This document shows, piece by piece, positions 1-6,813 of a DNA stretch of 34,008 nt. The notes beneath the pieces were generated by a model, which saw only the letters and a program-made list of their open reading frames with translations, was not told the DNA's origin and did no database searches. Both the position numbers and the translations under genes were made by a program. This DNA is from a virus, in the IMG/VR virus record IMGVR_UViG_3300048925_000678, positions 1 through 34,008 of that record. One strand, 5' to 3'. Positions within the stretch are counted from its first letter, which is position 1. Each line of letters starts with the position of its first letter.

Positions 1-579
1 ATGGTTGAGAAATATAATAATAAGAAATTGGTAAGTTTACCAATTATAATCGCATTATTAACTATTCCATTTTGCGGTATTAATTACCCATTACGCAAGG
101 AAACATTGCAATTTATAATGGGAGAAAAGGCATTCTGGGTTGTCATATTTGTAGTGGTTCTATCACTAGTTTTAATGCTGCTTTATAAAACGGATGTTAA
201 TGATGAAGAAAGAACGGAAGTTAAAACTTTTAATAAATATCGTATTACATTCTATTTTCTGTTAACAATTGAGATATCTTTATTGATATACTTAGTTATG
301 AAAGAATTAATTAATCCCAGAACTTATTTTATTAATGAATTTATATGGTTCCTAGGGTTTTTATGTGTCATTAAATTCATTAAAGATGGTTTTTATATAT
401 TAAATCAGAATTCTGTTATAGATACGAATTTATTAAGTTTAAAAAGAAAATCAGGCATTAGGTCAATCATAAGCGGGATTATATTATTTTTCGTAATTTT
501 ATTAACAGGGAATAAGATACTTGCAGCTATTATTGTAATTGTAAGCATACTAATTTGTGGAAATAAAACTTCTGATTAA
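1..579 (+). CDS. Multi-pass membrane protein of unknown function (host side)
   Basis: I do not recognise the family. The 192-residue protein is strongly hydrophobic, with about five or six likely membrane segments (roughly residues 11-30, 43-62, 82-100, 112-128, 153-170 and 172-187) and short charged loops. The first ATG lies exactly at the window edge, so its ribosome binding site cannot be seen and the true start could lie upstream. It sits left of the tRNA 3' fragment that I take as attL, so it is most likely a chromosomal gene and not part of the phage. It ends in TAA and is followed by more than 500 bases without a convincing gene. Confidence 0.6.
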   Translation: MVEKYNNKKLVSLPIIIALLTIPFCGINYPLRKETLQFIMGEKAFWVVIFVVVLSLVLMLLYKTDVNDEERTEVKTFNKYRITFYFLLTIEISLLIYLVMKELINPRTYFINEFIWFLGFLCVIKFIKDGFYILNQNSVIDTNLLSLKRKSGIRSIISGIILFFVILLTGNKILAAIIVIVSILICGNKTSD

Positions 580-866
580 TGTTTTATAGATCTGATAGTT
601 GATATAGGTACAATAAAATTAGATATACAGAGGATTACCTTTTACAGGTGAATTATCCGCCTGCTATTGACATGTAACAGCATATGCTGTATTGGGTAAT
701 ATAAAGATAAAGCCCGTACCTAGCAAGAGGATGGAATAAATCTTTGTGTCTAGTACAAAGAATTACTTGTTGTGTAAAGCCAATTAAAAAAATGAAACAA
801 TTTTTTAAATTATCGAATAGGTATGTGGTCAATAGTAGTAATTGTAGTCACAAAACATAAAAAATA
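580..866. other. Intergenic stretch without a recognisable gene
   Basis: No convincing coding frame is seen. The stretch holds a perfect 14-base palindrome at 677-690 (ACAGCATATGCTGT) and a short hairpin near 742-762 (CTTTGT...ACAAAG) that is not followed by a T-run. I recognise no riboswitch or promoter. Because it lies left of the inferred attL it should be host DNA. Confidence 0.5.
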
Positions 867-884
867 GCACTCAGCAATGAGTGC
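867..884 (-). terminator. Rho-independent terminator downstream of the tRNA fragment
   Basis: On the minus strand a 7-bp stem (GCACTCA/TGAGTGC) with a 4-base loop is followed directly by TATTTTTT. It lies about 50 bases past the tRNA 3' end on the same strand, so it is probably the original terminator of the host tRNA gene. It would now also end leftward transcripts from the integrase operon. Confidence 0.65.
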
Positions 885-936
885 CATAATAATTTATAAA
901 TTGCTATAATCCTTGATTTCACTGTATTTCCAAATA

Positions 937-961
937 TGGAGCATAGGGGACTTGAACCCCT
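937..961 (-). other. Candidate attL: 3' end of a tRNA-like gene (partial)
   Basis: Read on the minus strand, 961-937 gives a complete T arm (stem AGGGG/CCCCT around the loop TTCAAGT), a 7-base acceptor 3' strand (ATGCTCC) and the discriminator base A. CCA is not encoded. The matching 5' acceptor strand, D arm and a convincing anticodon arm are absent upstream (above about 975), where AT-rich phage DNA begins. This is expected when a phage integrates into the 3' end of a tRNA (or tmRNA) gene: the 3' remnant stays at the integrase-proximal junction and the restored gene sits at the other end, here outside the window. The attachment core may extend a few bases past 961. I cannot name the isotype. 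Confidence 0.65.
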
Positions 962-1022
962 GACCCCCACACTGCCAGTCGTAAAAGCTATTTTTTGTGT
1001 ATTGTAATCTAATACTGTAAGC

Positions 1023-1041
1023 CTTGATTTTGCTTGATTTT
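1023..1041. repeat. Tandem 9-base direct repeat near attL
   Basis: CTTGATTTT occurs at 1023-1031 and again at 1033-1041, so the repeats have a 10-base period, about one helical turn. It lies between the integrase gene and the tRNA fragment, where arm-type integrase or excisionase sites are expected. A shorter match (CTTGATTT) is at 912-919. The function is inferred only from position and periodicity. Confidence 0.35.
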
Positions 1042-1095
1042 CCGTTACATACTCTTTGTAAACGATAGTCACATTTGATAAGAATTTGCGAAGAC

Positions 1096-1116
1096 AAACC
1101 CCAAATAAACCCCAAA
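1096..1116. repeat. Tandem AAACCCCAAA repeat, possible integrase arm-type sites
   Basis: AAACCCCAAA occurs at 1096-1105 and 1107-1116, separated by one base, just downstream of the integrase stop codon. Paired, helically phased short repeats beside an attachment site commonly serve as arm-type sites bound by the N-terminal domain of tyrosine integrases. The assignment rests on position and repeat structure. Confidence 0.4.
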
Positions 1117-1138
1117 ACGGCAATTAAAAATATGATTT

Positions 1139-2437
1139 CTAAGCCTTTTTAATTAATAAATTATCCAATGCATTAGATGCTTTTTTATCCAGCTTCTTAA
1201 GTGCCTTGGCATATATATTTACGGTAGTTGAAGTTTGAGCATGACCCAGTCTTACCGACACAGTTTTTATATCAATATTTTCAGATATCAAAAAAGTTGC
1301 TGATGTATGTCTTAGCCCATGTAAAGGAATATGCGGTAACTTCTGTTCTTCTTTCTCAACAGTAGAATTATATTTATCAATGATATCATGGAAAGTATGA
1401 TTGGGGGTAGAAAGGTTCATTTGCTTTCCGGATGCCTGGATAAAGATATGATTATTTCCTTCCCACTGATCTCCAAGTGAAAGCCTATATTCTAATTGTT
1501 CTTTTTTATATCTTTCCGCCAGCTTCATAATCGGATCAGGAACTACCACTGTTCTTATTGAGCTTTTACTCTTGGGCATTTTTGTTATTTGTTTATGGTC
1601 TACATATCCAGTAGACTTATTTATATCTATAGTACAATTTTTGAAATCAACGTCATCCCATGTTAGGGCGATTAATTCACCACGGCGCAGACCGCCGAAT
1701 AACGCGAAATTAAAAAATACTCTAAATTGAAGAGGTATATCTCTGGTTTCTGTATACTCCGGAACGTGATATTTTTTCCCGGTATCGTCAATTCTGTCGT
1801 GGGACTTGTAAGTTGTGGCATATTCTTTTTCCAAAGCATTTAAGAATGTTTCAGCTTGGTCTAATTCAAGGTGTTTAACATCCTCCGCAGCTTCCTTGAT
1901 TTCCTTTGGAGGAGCAACCCTGTCGCAAGGATTTGATTCTATGAGCTGCCACAACACCGCCAGCTTTAACATACCGCTTATTATGGCGTGGTCTTTTTTG
2001 ATAGTTACCGGGCTATAACCCCCTTCCTTCCCGTCTTTTCTAACTCCGTCCTCCATGAGATTATTATAAAAACTTTGTAGATGTGTAGGTTTAATTTTAG
2101 CTATTTTCAAATGACCTATAGCCGGAATGATTTTCTGATTTAGCTCCGCCTTATAAGCTTGAAGAGTTGTTTTTTCCAGATGCTTATCAGCGTACTCCTT
2201 TAACCAATATTCATAAAATTCATTAAAGGTCATTTTTTCACCATTTAAATATTTTCCGTTCTTCACTCTTTTTTCAAACTCATAAACGAAATCGTCCAAG
2301 GCTTTTTTCTGTTGCTTTTCAGTCATGTTTTCATCCGGAGTAAAGGTCGTTTTTTCTCTAATCTGTTTTCCGGTTACATCATATCCGTTACTGACTGTTA
2401 TGCGGTAAGTATTCCCTCTTTTTTCTACTGTAGCCAT
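1139..2437 (-). CDS. int: Phage tyrosine integrase
   Basis: Site-specific recombinase that would integrate and, with an excisionase, excise the prophage at the adjacent tRNA-type attachment site. The 432-residue protein has an N-terminal arm-binding domain (about 1-65), a SAM-like core-binding domain (about 70-165) and a catalytic domain (about 190-420). The catalytic residues are visible: R251 in GLRRGEL, a lysine near 289-291, H373/R376 in HGLRH, H399 in LGHA and the nucleophile Y409 in NIYA. An upstream in-frame ATG exists at 2449, but it abuts the ribosome binding site (GAAAGG). The ATG at 2437 has proper spacing and begins the family-typical MATVEKRG, so I chose it. The gene reads toward attL, as is usual for Gram-positive temperate phages. 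Confidence 0.95.
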   Translation of the reverse strand: MATVEKRGNTYRITVSNGYDVTGKQIREKTTFTPDENMTEKQQKKALDDFVYEFEKRVKNGKYLNGEKMTFNEFYEYWLKEYADKHLEKTTLQAYKAELNQKIIPAIGHLKIAKIKPTHLQSFYNNLMEDGVRKDGKEGGYSPVTIKKDHAIISGMLKLAVLWQLIESNPCDRVAPPKEIKEAAEDVKHLELDQAETFLNALEKEYATTYKSHDRIDDTGKKYHVPEYTETRDIPLQFRVFFNFALFGGLRRGELIALTWDDVDFKNCTIDINKSTGYVDHKQITKMPKSKSSIRTVVVPDPIMKLAERYKKEQLEYRLSLGDQWEGNNHIFIQASGKQMNLSTPNHTFHDIIDKYNSTVEKEEQKLPHIPLHGLRHTSATFLISENIDIKTVSVRLGHAQTSTTVNIYAKALKKLDKKASNALDNLLIKKA

Positions 2438-2457
2438 TGTATCAAACATCCTTTCGT

Positions 2458-2486
2458 ATTGTATTATTTGAGCCGGTATGATACAA
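2458..2486 (-). promoter_or_regulatory. Candidate integrase promoter
   Basis: On the minus strand a -35-like TTGTAT (2486-2481) and a -10-like TACAAT (2463-2458) are separated by 17 bases. Transcription would start only about 15 bases before the integrase ATG. The -35 box lies inside one arm of the inverted repeat at 2470-2515, which suggests regulated expression. The boxes are imperfect, so this is a moderate call. Confidence 0.4.
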
Positions 2487-2515
2487 TAAACCTGTGAGAG
2501 TTATTGTATAGGCTC
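2470..2515. promoter_or_regulatory. Interrupted palindrome upstream of int, possible operator
   Basis: The outer arms are GAGCC (2470-2474) and GGCTC (2511-2515). The inner arms are ATACAATAA (2481-2489) and TTATTGTAT (2501-2509), separated by an 11-base loop. The inner 9-bp arms are perfect. The element overlaps the proposed -35 box of the integrase promoter, so it could be a binding site for a repressor or excisionase, or a structured leader for a transcript reading through from the genes upstream. Confidence 0.45.
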
Positions 2516-2533
2516 ATGCTTATACTATATATT

Positions 2534-2566
2534 AAATCGCCCCGGCAGCAACCAGGGCGATTTTTT
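2534..2566. terminator. Terminator after the lipoprotein nuclease gene
   Basis: A 9-bp perfect stem (AAATCGCCC at 2534-2542 and GGGCGATTT at 2555-2563) encloses a 12-base loop. It follows the stop codon of the leftward nuclease gene by about 10 bases. The T-run is longer on the plus strand (six T) than on the minus strand (TTT then AATAT), so it may work best against rightward transcription or in both directions. It would separate nuclease transcription from the integrase gene. Confidence 0.6.
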
Positions 2567-2571
2567 ACGTA

Positions 2572-3534
2572 TTAATCACCGACTTTTCCGTCACCGTCCC
2601 GATCATCCATATATTTGTAAAGCCAGTTGTCTGAATAAATCGGCATTTTAAAACCTGCAGCTTTAGCTTCCGCTATTGTCACTTTGCCATTACCATTAGT
2701 ATCAATTCTTGTAAGGTCCGTCTCTTCATTTGATGGTTGTGCAGCAGTAGTTGATTCTTCCGGTGCAGTAGTGAGAGAGGCATTTACTTTATCGGGATCC
2801 ACATTGTCGAAATCATCAACTACTTTTTCGCCTTTAAGTACATACTCAAAGTGATAATGTGAAGGTATCTGTGTTTCATTATCCGGATATGTAATTGTAG
2901 CAACGAAATCTTTACACCCGCCAGCATCTCTAAGTACTTTTTCCATATATGCCTGGTCGCCATGTCTGTTTAAGGTGCTGTCCTGCGGTGTAATATTATA
3001 GGCATTTGACACACCGCCTAAAGAATCTGCAATCACATGCCCTTCGTCAAGGTCAGGGCTTTCAGTTCCTGGGACTTTTGCTTCATCCTCATAGTACCTA
3101 CCGTCAGAAGTTACTGGTTCGTTTTCGTCATCCTGTAAAATAACTTTATCCGCGATGACATGTATAAGCTGTCCATATTCGTTAGTTAAACCCCAGTAGG
3201 TCCTATCACCAAATCCGATATCTACAGCCACATTGGGTTGTCTGTCACCAGATAAGTCACCGCCGTCAACCTTAATGATGGTATAGGATTTTCCGTCATA
3301 TGTAAAAACAGAATCATTATCACTGGCAGCAGGAGTATCGTTTGGTGTTTCGGTTGGCGCTGGCGTTCCTGCTGGTTTGTCCGTAATTATTGGAGTTGGC
3401 GTGCTTTCTGCCGTTTGATTTTGAAAAATTGATGAGTCATTACTATTGACTCCGTTATTTTCACATGCTGTTATTGAAAGAAGTATAACAGAGATTACAA
3501 TAATCATTATTACATTTTTACCCGTTCTTAACAT
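2572..3534 (-). CDS. Surface lipoprotein with DNA/RNA non-specific endonuclease domain and calcium-binding-like tail
   Basis: The 320-residue protein starts with a lipoprotein signal: a hydrophobic stretch at about 8-20 and the lipobox ITAC with Cys24. A Ser/Thr/Pro-rich linker (about 35-75) follows. The region from about 82 to 240 resembles the Endonuclease_NS_2 type of metal-dependent non-specific nucleases, with DEGHVIADSLGG (His166) and Asn residues at 177-189 in the NAYNITPQD stretch. The C-terminus has an EF-hand-like loop (D278, N280, N282, E289) and DDRDGDG at 310-316, as in Excalibur/EF-hand modules. It should be anchored outside the cell membrane and cut nucleic acids there. It lies in the leftward lysogeny operon behind the repressor and ImmA genes, so it is probably expressed in lysogens. 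The ribosome binding site AAAGGAG is well placed. The nuclease call is good, but the biological role is inference. Confidence 0.75.
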   Translation of the reverse strand: MLRTGKNVIMIIVISVILLSITACENNGVNSNDSSIFQNQTAESTPTPIITDKPAGTPAPTETPNDTPAASDNDSVFTYDGKSYTIIKVDGGDLSGDRQPNVAVDIGFGDRTYWGLTNEYGQLIHVIADKVILQDDENEPVTSDGRYYEDEAKVPGTESPDLDEGHVIADSLGGVSNAYNITPQDSTLNRHGDQAYMEKVLRDAGGCKDFVATITYPDNETQIPSHYHFEYVLKGEKVVDDFDNVDPDKVNASLTTAPEESTTAAQPSNEETDLTRIDTNGNGKVTIAEAKAAGFKMPIYSDNWLYKYMDDRDGDGKVGD

Positions 3535-3561
3535 AGTTCTCCTTTGTTTAATTCTCTATAC

Positions 3562-4020
3562 TTATATCATTTTCATGACCGCCAAATTAGGCTCAAAATA
3601 AATTATGTAACTGTCAATCGTGGCAAATACCCCATACTTACCACGATAACATTTAATAGCTTCGATTAAAAATTCTTCTGTAATATCCAAATATTCAGCC
3701 ATGTCATATAAGGACTGGCAACCGGCATTAAAGGCATTTATAATACCGATTAACCCAACTTGTTTATCGTATGCCCATAATCTGGCTCTATATTCCTGTT
3801 TACGGTTCGCTGTGGTTCGTTGGTCTAGTATATCACCATAAGTAGTATAATAGTGACCGATTTCCTCCGACAGAATACAGGATTTTTCTTTTAATGTTGG
3901 TATATCCTTCCGGATAGCAACCCTATTACCTTTTATCCGGCCCTTAAAACCCGGAATATTAAATTCTTTTACCTTAAGGCCATTATCATATGCCTCATTA
4001 ATTAAGTCCTCGTAATTCAA
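3562..4020 (-). CDS. immA: ImmA/IrrE-type metallopeptidase (repressor-cleaving)
   Basis: This family cleaves partner CI-like repressors to induce phages and mobile elements. In the 152-residue protein the zinc-binding helix reads SEEIGHYYT at about 51-59. The usual HExxH is present as EExxH (E52, E53, H56), and E76 is a candidate third ligand. From memory, first-position substitutions occur in other phage members too. It lies directly downstream of the repressor gene (20-base gap) in the same leftward operon, the classic ImmR/ImmA-like pairing. The start is a TTG at 4020 behind AAGGGGTG, since no ATG is available nearby. No membrane segment is seen, so it should be cytoplasmic. Confidence 0.85.
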   Translation of the reverse strand: MNYEDLINEAYDNGLKVKEFNIPGFKGRIKGNRVAIRKDIPTLKEKSCILSEEIGHYYTTYGDILDQRTTANRKQEYRARLWAYDKQVGLIGIINAFNAGCQSLYDMAEYLDITEEFLIEAIKCYRGKYGVFATIDSYIIYFEPNLAVMKMI

Positions 4021-4039
4021 TCAATACACCCCTTGTAAA

Positions 4040-4567
4040 CTAGTCCCAGTTCTTGTCATCGTCCATTATATCATTTGCCTGATTGATTTCTTCTTCTGTA
4101 GGTACTCCATCAGCATGAGCAGCATTAAGCACAATTTCATCTTCTTTTTGTATATCTAATAATTTTGTAGCATATGCTAATACCCTGTCTTTATTTTCTA
4201 AGTTCAGATCATTAAATAGCATCTTTATCTTTACATTAAATATATCATCTTTACTTTTAAGAGCACTCATAAAGTCGGTTAATTTAATACCTTCACGAGA
4301 ACAATAATCATATATTTCACTTGAAGTCATTCTATCAAACATTCCGTTATAATCTCTATCCATGGTAACATCATATCCCATTAACCAAGCTTCATTTACG
4401 TTCAAAGCTTTTGCTAATAGATATATATTATTTTGCTTTGGTTCATATTTTCCAGAAAGGTATGAGCTGAGGGCCCCTTTATTAATCCCAGTTTTTTCTA
4501 CTATGTCAATTTGTTTTAATTGTCTAATTTCCATTCCTTCTTTTATTCTATCAGCTATTGTTTTCAT
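4040..4567 (-). CDS. CI-like phage repressor, XRE-family HTH
   Basis: Maintains lysogeny by binding operators between itself and the divergent early genes. The 175-residue protein has an N-terminal helix-turn-helix at about residues 5-65 (recognition region near QIDIVEKTGINKGALSSYL). Its C-terminal half lacks a visible LexA/S24 self-cleavage domain, which fits inactivation by the adjacent ImmA peptidase instead of autocleavage. The C-terminus is acidic. The ribosome binding site GGAGGT sits 7-8 bases before the ATG. Putative operators with the consensus GTTTAG-N4-CTAAAC lie in the divergent promoter region. Confidence 0.9.
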   Translation of the reverse strand: MKTIADRIKEGMEIRQLKQIDIVEKTGINKGALSSYLSGKYEPKQNNIYLLAKALNVNEAWLMGYDVTMDRDYNGMFDRMTSSEIYDYCSREGIKLTDFMSALKSKDDIFNVKIKMLFNDLNLENKDRVLAYATKLLDIQKEDEIVLNAAHADGVPTEEEINQANDIMDDDKNWD

Positions 4568-4591
4568 CCATCTACCTCCAATATATGTATA

Positions 4592-4620
4592 AATATATCA
4601 TGAAAGTTTAGATAATGCAA
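4592..4620 (-). promoter_or_regulatory. Candidate repressor promoter (leftward)
   Basis: On the minus strand TTGCAT (4620-4615) and TATATT (4597-4592) are separated by 17 bases and point at the repressor gene. A GTTTAG operator half-site (4606-4611) falls in the spacer, so the repressor or Cro protein could control this promoter directly. Confidence 0.5.
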
Positions 4621-4646
4621 CATTTATTAACTAAACACTAAAAAAA

Positions 4647-4662
4647 ATTTAGTTTTCTAAAC
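4647..4662. promoter_or_regulatory. Operator-like inverted repeat O1
   Basis: ATTTAG-TTTT-CTAAAC matches the 16-base pattern GTTTAG-N4-CTAAAC in all but its first base. It lies immediately upstream of the -35 box of the rightward promoter. A further CTAAAC half-site is at 4631-4636. Confidence 0.6.
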
Positions 4663-4669
4663 ATTACTA

Positions 4670-4698
4670 TTGACACTAAAAAAATTGTGTGATAATAT
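4670..4698 (+). promoter_or_regulatory. Early rightward promoter
   Basis: A perfect -35 TTGACA (4670-4675) and a -10 TAATAT (4693-4698) have optimal 17-base spacing. It drives the Cro-like gene and the antirepressor genes. Operator-like repeats flank it at 4647-4662 and 4709-4724, as expected for repressor control. Confidence 0.75.
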
Positions 4699-4708
4699 GA
4701 TGTTGGAA

Positions 4709-4724
4709 GTTGAGAAAACTAAAC
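4709..4724. promoter_or_regulatory. Operator-like inverted repeat O2
   Basis: GTTGAG-AAAA-CTAAAC differs by one base from the pattern GTTTAG-N4-CTAAAC. It covers the region just downstream of the early promoter -10 box, where a bound repressor would block initiation. Confidence 0.6.
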
Positions 4725-4744
4725 ATTACAAAAGGAGGGTAAAT

Positions 4745-4960
4745 ATGTCATACGATTATAGTAAATTGCGCGGAAAAATAAAAGAAAAGTTTTCTACGCA
4801 AAATGAATTCGCTAAGAAAATAGGCATGGGAAGAGTGTCATTAAGTCAAAGATTAAATTGTAAATTGGAGTTTTCACAGGAAGATATAAATAAATCCATT
4901 GAAGTTTTGGATTTGACTGCATCTGATATACCTGAATATTTTTTTAATTCAAAAGTTTAG
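4745..4960 (+). CDS. DUF739-type Cro-like HTH protein
   Basis: Small early DNA-binding protein of 71 residues beginning MSYDYSKLRGKI. It has a helix-turn-helix around residues 15-45 (STQNEFAKKIGMGRVSLSQRL) and the typical ending DIPEYFF. Members of this family usually sit first in the rightward early operon, opposite the repressor, and act like Cro. The start at 4745 follows AAAGGAGGG at good spacing. Longer in-frame extensions upstream would overlap the promoter and operators, so I reject them. An exact operator-like inverted repeat lies right at and after its stop codon (4955-4970). Confidence 0.85.
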   Translation: MSYDYSKLRGKIKEKFSTQNEFAKKIGMGRVSLSQRLNCKLEFSQEDINKSIEVLDLTASDIPEYFFNSKV

Positions 4961-4970
4961 AAAGCTAAAC
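4955..4970. promoter_or_regulatory. Operator-like inverted repeat O3
   Basis: GTTTAG-AAAG-CTAAAC is the most perfect copy of the operator pattern. It overlaps the stop codon of the Cro-like gene and lies about 20 bases before the first antirepressor gene, so binding could throttle antirepressor expression. Confidence 0.6.
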
Positions 4971-4990
4971 ATATTTATGAAAGGAGTTCT

Positions 4991-5896
4991 ATGAACGATT
5001 TAATTATTAAAGGTACCCAAAAATTTTCGGGTAAAATAATCCCGGTGGTATTGGGAGGATTTGGACAGGATAAGAAATGCATGTCTGATAAGACGATTGC
5101 AGAAATTCACGGTATGGAAGTTAAAAATGTCAGGGCAAGAATTACTGACAATATCAAAAGGTTTAAGGAAAATATTGATTTTATCGACCTTAAGAAAGTT
5201 GCTTACGAGACAAGCAACAAAAGTTATACGTTAGATGCACAACAATTATTAGAGCAACTTGGATACTCACAGATGCAGATATCTAAAGCTGAACATATTT
5301 ATCTACTGTCTGAAAGAGGGTATGCTAAATTAATTAAAATCATGGATTCAGATTTAGCATGGGAGATCCACGATAAACTGATTGATGAATACTTCCAGTT
5401 TAGAGAGAATGCAACAAAGCAGATACCAAACAGGGACACTAGGGTAAAAGCTCCATTATCTTCCGCAAACAATGCAGTAAAGATTATGACAAAGCTTTAT
5501 AAGGATGCAGGAGTGGACCCAGCTTTCATTGCCGTGGCAGCTAAGAAATTCATGAAAGAAGCCACAGACCTTGACTTTGATGCCCCGATAACAACGCCAG
5601 AAGAACATTTATATGACAAAACTACTATGGCGGAAATGATGGGCGTATATTCTGAAAAAGGAAATCCTCATGCGCTGTACATAGGGGCGGTTATGTCCCA
5701 TCTTTATATTACACCAGATGAAGTTGTAAATGCTCCATATATGAATCATGGGCATAGTGGAGTAACAGAACAATATAAACAAAGCGTTTATGACAAGGTT
5801 CAGGCGTGGATAATAGAAAATAATTATCCTGAAATGGTTCATTCAAATGAAACCGGTAAGAATATCAAGGCAAAGTTAAATATGGTTTGCTGGTAA
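4991..5896 (+). CDS. ORF6N-type phage antirepressor
   Basis: Predicted antirepressor of 301 residues. The N-terminal half (about 8-140) resembles the ORF6N/KilA-N-like DNA-binding module, including the motif IHDKLIDEYFQFRE at its end. The C-terminal half (about 152-295) is a separate domain that recurs, about three-quarters identical by eye, in the gene at 6814-7494 (shared stretches include APITTPEEHLYDKTTMAE and NHGHSGV). Such proteins typically bind and inactivate repressors or reprogramme early transcription. The ribosome binding site GAAAGGAG is well placed. Its leader and first codons (GAAAGGAGTTCTATGAA) are repeated before the next gene at 6001. Confidence 0.8.
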   Translation: MNDLIIKGTQKFSGKIIPVVLGGFGQDKKCMSDKTIAEIHGMEVKNVRARITDNIKRFKENIDFIDLKKVAYETSNKSYTLDAQQLLEQLGYSQMQISKAEHIYLLSERGYAKLIKIMDSDLAWEIHDKLIDEYFQFRENATKQIPNRDTRVKAPLSSANNAVKIMTKLYKDAGVDPAFIAVAAKKFMKEATDLDFDAPITTPEEHLYDKTTMAEMMGVYSEKGNPHALYIGAVMSHLYITPDEVVNAPYMNHGHSGVTEQYKQSVYDKVQAWIIENNYPEMVHSNETGKNIKAKLNMVCW

Positions 5897-6000
5897 TAAC
5901 ATCATGCTGATTATATTTACAATAGACATAATATTGTGGAGCTGTAATGTGCTACATCTCAATTATTAGAATTGGACAAACAGTCTAAGAAAGGAGTTCT

Positions 6001-6810
6001 ATGAATCAAATAATTAAAGTTAATGATCACGATGTTTCAGTGATCGAATGGAACAACGAAAGAGTAATCACTACGGCGCAGCTGGCAGATGTTTATGAGG
6101 CGAACGAGCAGCAGGTGCAGCAGAACTTCAATAATCACCAAGATAATTTTACAGAAGGAAAGCATTACATACTTTTAAAAGGCGATGAATTAAAAAGTTT
6201 TAAAAGGTACTTCGATAATATCGAAGTGGATACCGGAGTAAGCAAATTCGCTTCACAACTTTACCTCTGGACCCGGAGAGGGGCAAGCCGCCATTGTAAG
6301 ATTCTTGATACAGAAAAAGCCTGGGAGCAGTTCGATACTATGGAGGAATCTTATTTCAATCCGAAAGCATCTGAACACAAATGCATTGAAGATGTGCTTA
6401 TTGAATCCCTCCAGGAAATGAAGTCCATGCGTGAGCGGTTAAATACTCAGGATAACAAGATTGGTACCGTGGAAACGAAATTAGATGGTATCAAGGAAAT
6501 TGTTGCGATGAATTCTATTGATTGGAGAGAAGAAACAGGAAATCTTATCCGCAAAATGAGCGTTGAGCAAGGTGGTGGACAAGCATTCAGTCAGATCAGA
6601 ACAGAAAGCTACGAACAACTTGAAAAGAGAATGGGTGCTAATCTTAAAACCCGCTTAACTTTCAAACGCGGACGGATGGCAGATGAAGGTGTTTGTAAGT
6701 CAAAGAGAGATAAATTATCATACCTTGATATTATTGCAGAAGATAAAAAACTGATAGAAGGTTATGTTGCCATAGTTAAGGAAATGGCTATTAAATATGG
6801 TGTTGTATAA
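6001..6810 (+). CDS. ORF6N-ORF6C antirepressor-like protein
   Basis: Second antirepressor-type gene, 269 residues. The N-terminal ORF6N domain (about 4-120) carries TTAQLADVYEANEQQVQQNF and ILLKGDEL. A central helical or coiled-coil linker (about 125-175) is followed by an ORF6C-like domain (about 185-269, with YEQLEKRMGANLKTRL). The role is likely DNA or repressor binding during the lysis-lysogeny decision. It starts at the ATG behind the same GAAAGGAGTTCT leader used at 4991, which points to local duplication. Its TAA stop is followed, in the same reading frame, by the remainder of a third antirepressor (6814-7494). Confidence 0.8.
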   Translation: MNQIIKVNDHDVSVIEWNNERVITTAQLADVYEANEQQVQQNFNNHQDNFTEGKHYILLKGDELKSFKRYFDNIEVDTGVSKFASQLYLWTRRGASRHCKILDTEKAWEQFDTMEESYFNPKASEHKCIEDVLIESLQEMKSMRERLNTQDNKIGTVETKLDGIKEIVAMNSIDWREETGNLIRKMSVEQGGGQAFSQIRTESYEQLEKRMGANLKTRLTFKRGRMADEGVCKSKRDKLSYLDIIAEDKKLIEGYVAIVKEMAIKYGVV

Positions 6811-6813
6811 GGG

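Noticed and set aside
580-866. A riboswitch or structured RNA in the host intergenic region
   Set aside because: The short palindromes do not assemble into any riboswitch architecture I know and there is no adjacent rightward gene to control.
937-1010. Complete tRNA gene
   Set aside because: Only the T arm and acceptor 3' strand are recognisable. I could not find a matching 5' acceptor strand (GGAGCAT), D arm or anticodon arm upstream.
848-1123. Two minus-strand ORFs of 73 and 91 codons over the attL region
   Set aside because: They run through the tRNA 3' fragment and att repeats, lack ribosome binding sites, and resemble the frequent false ORFs produced across tRNA ends.
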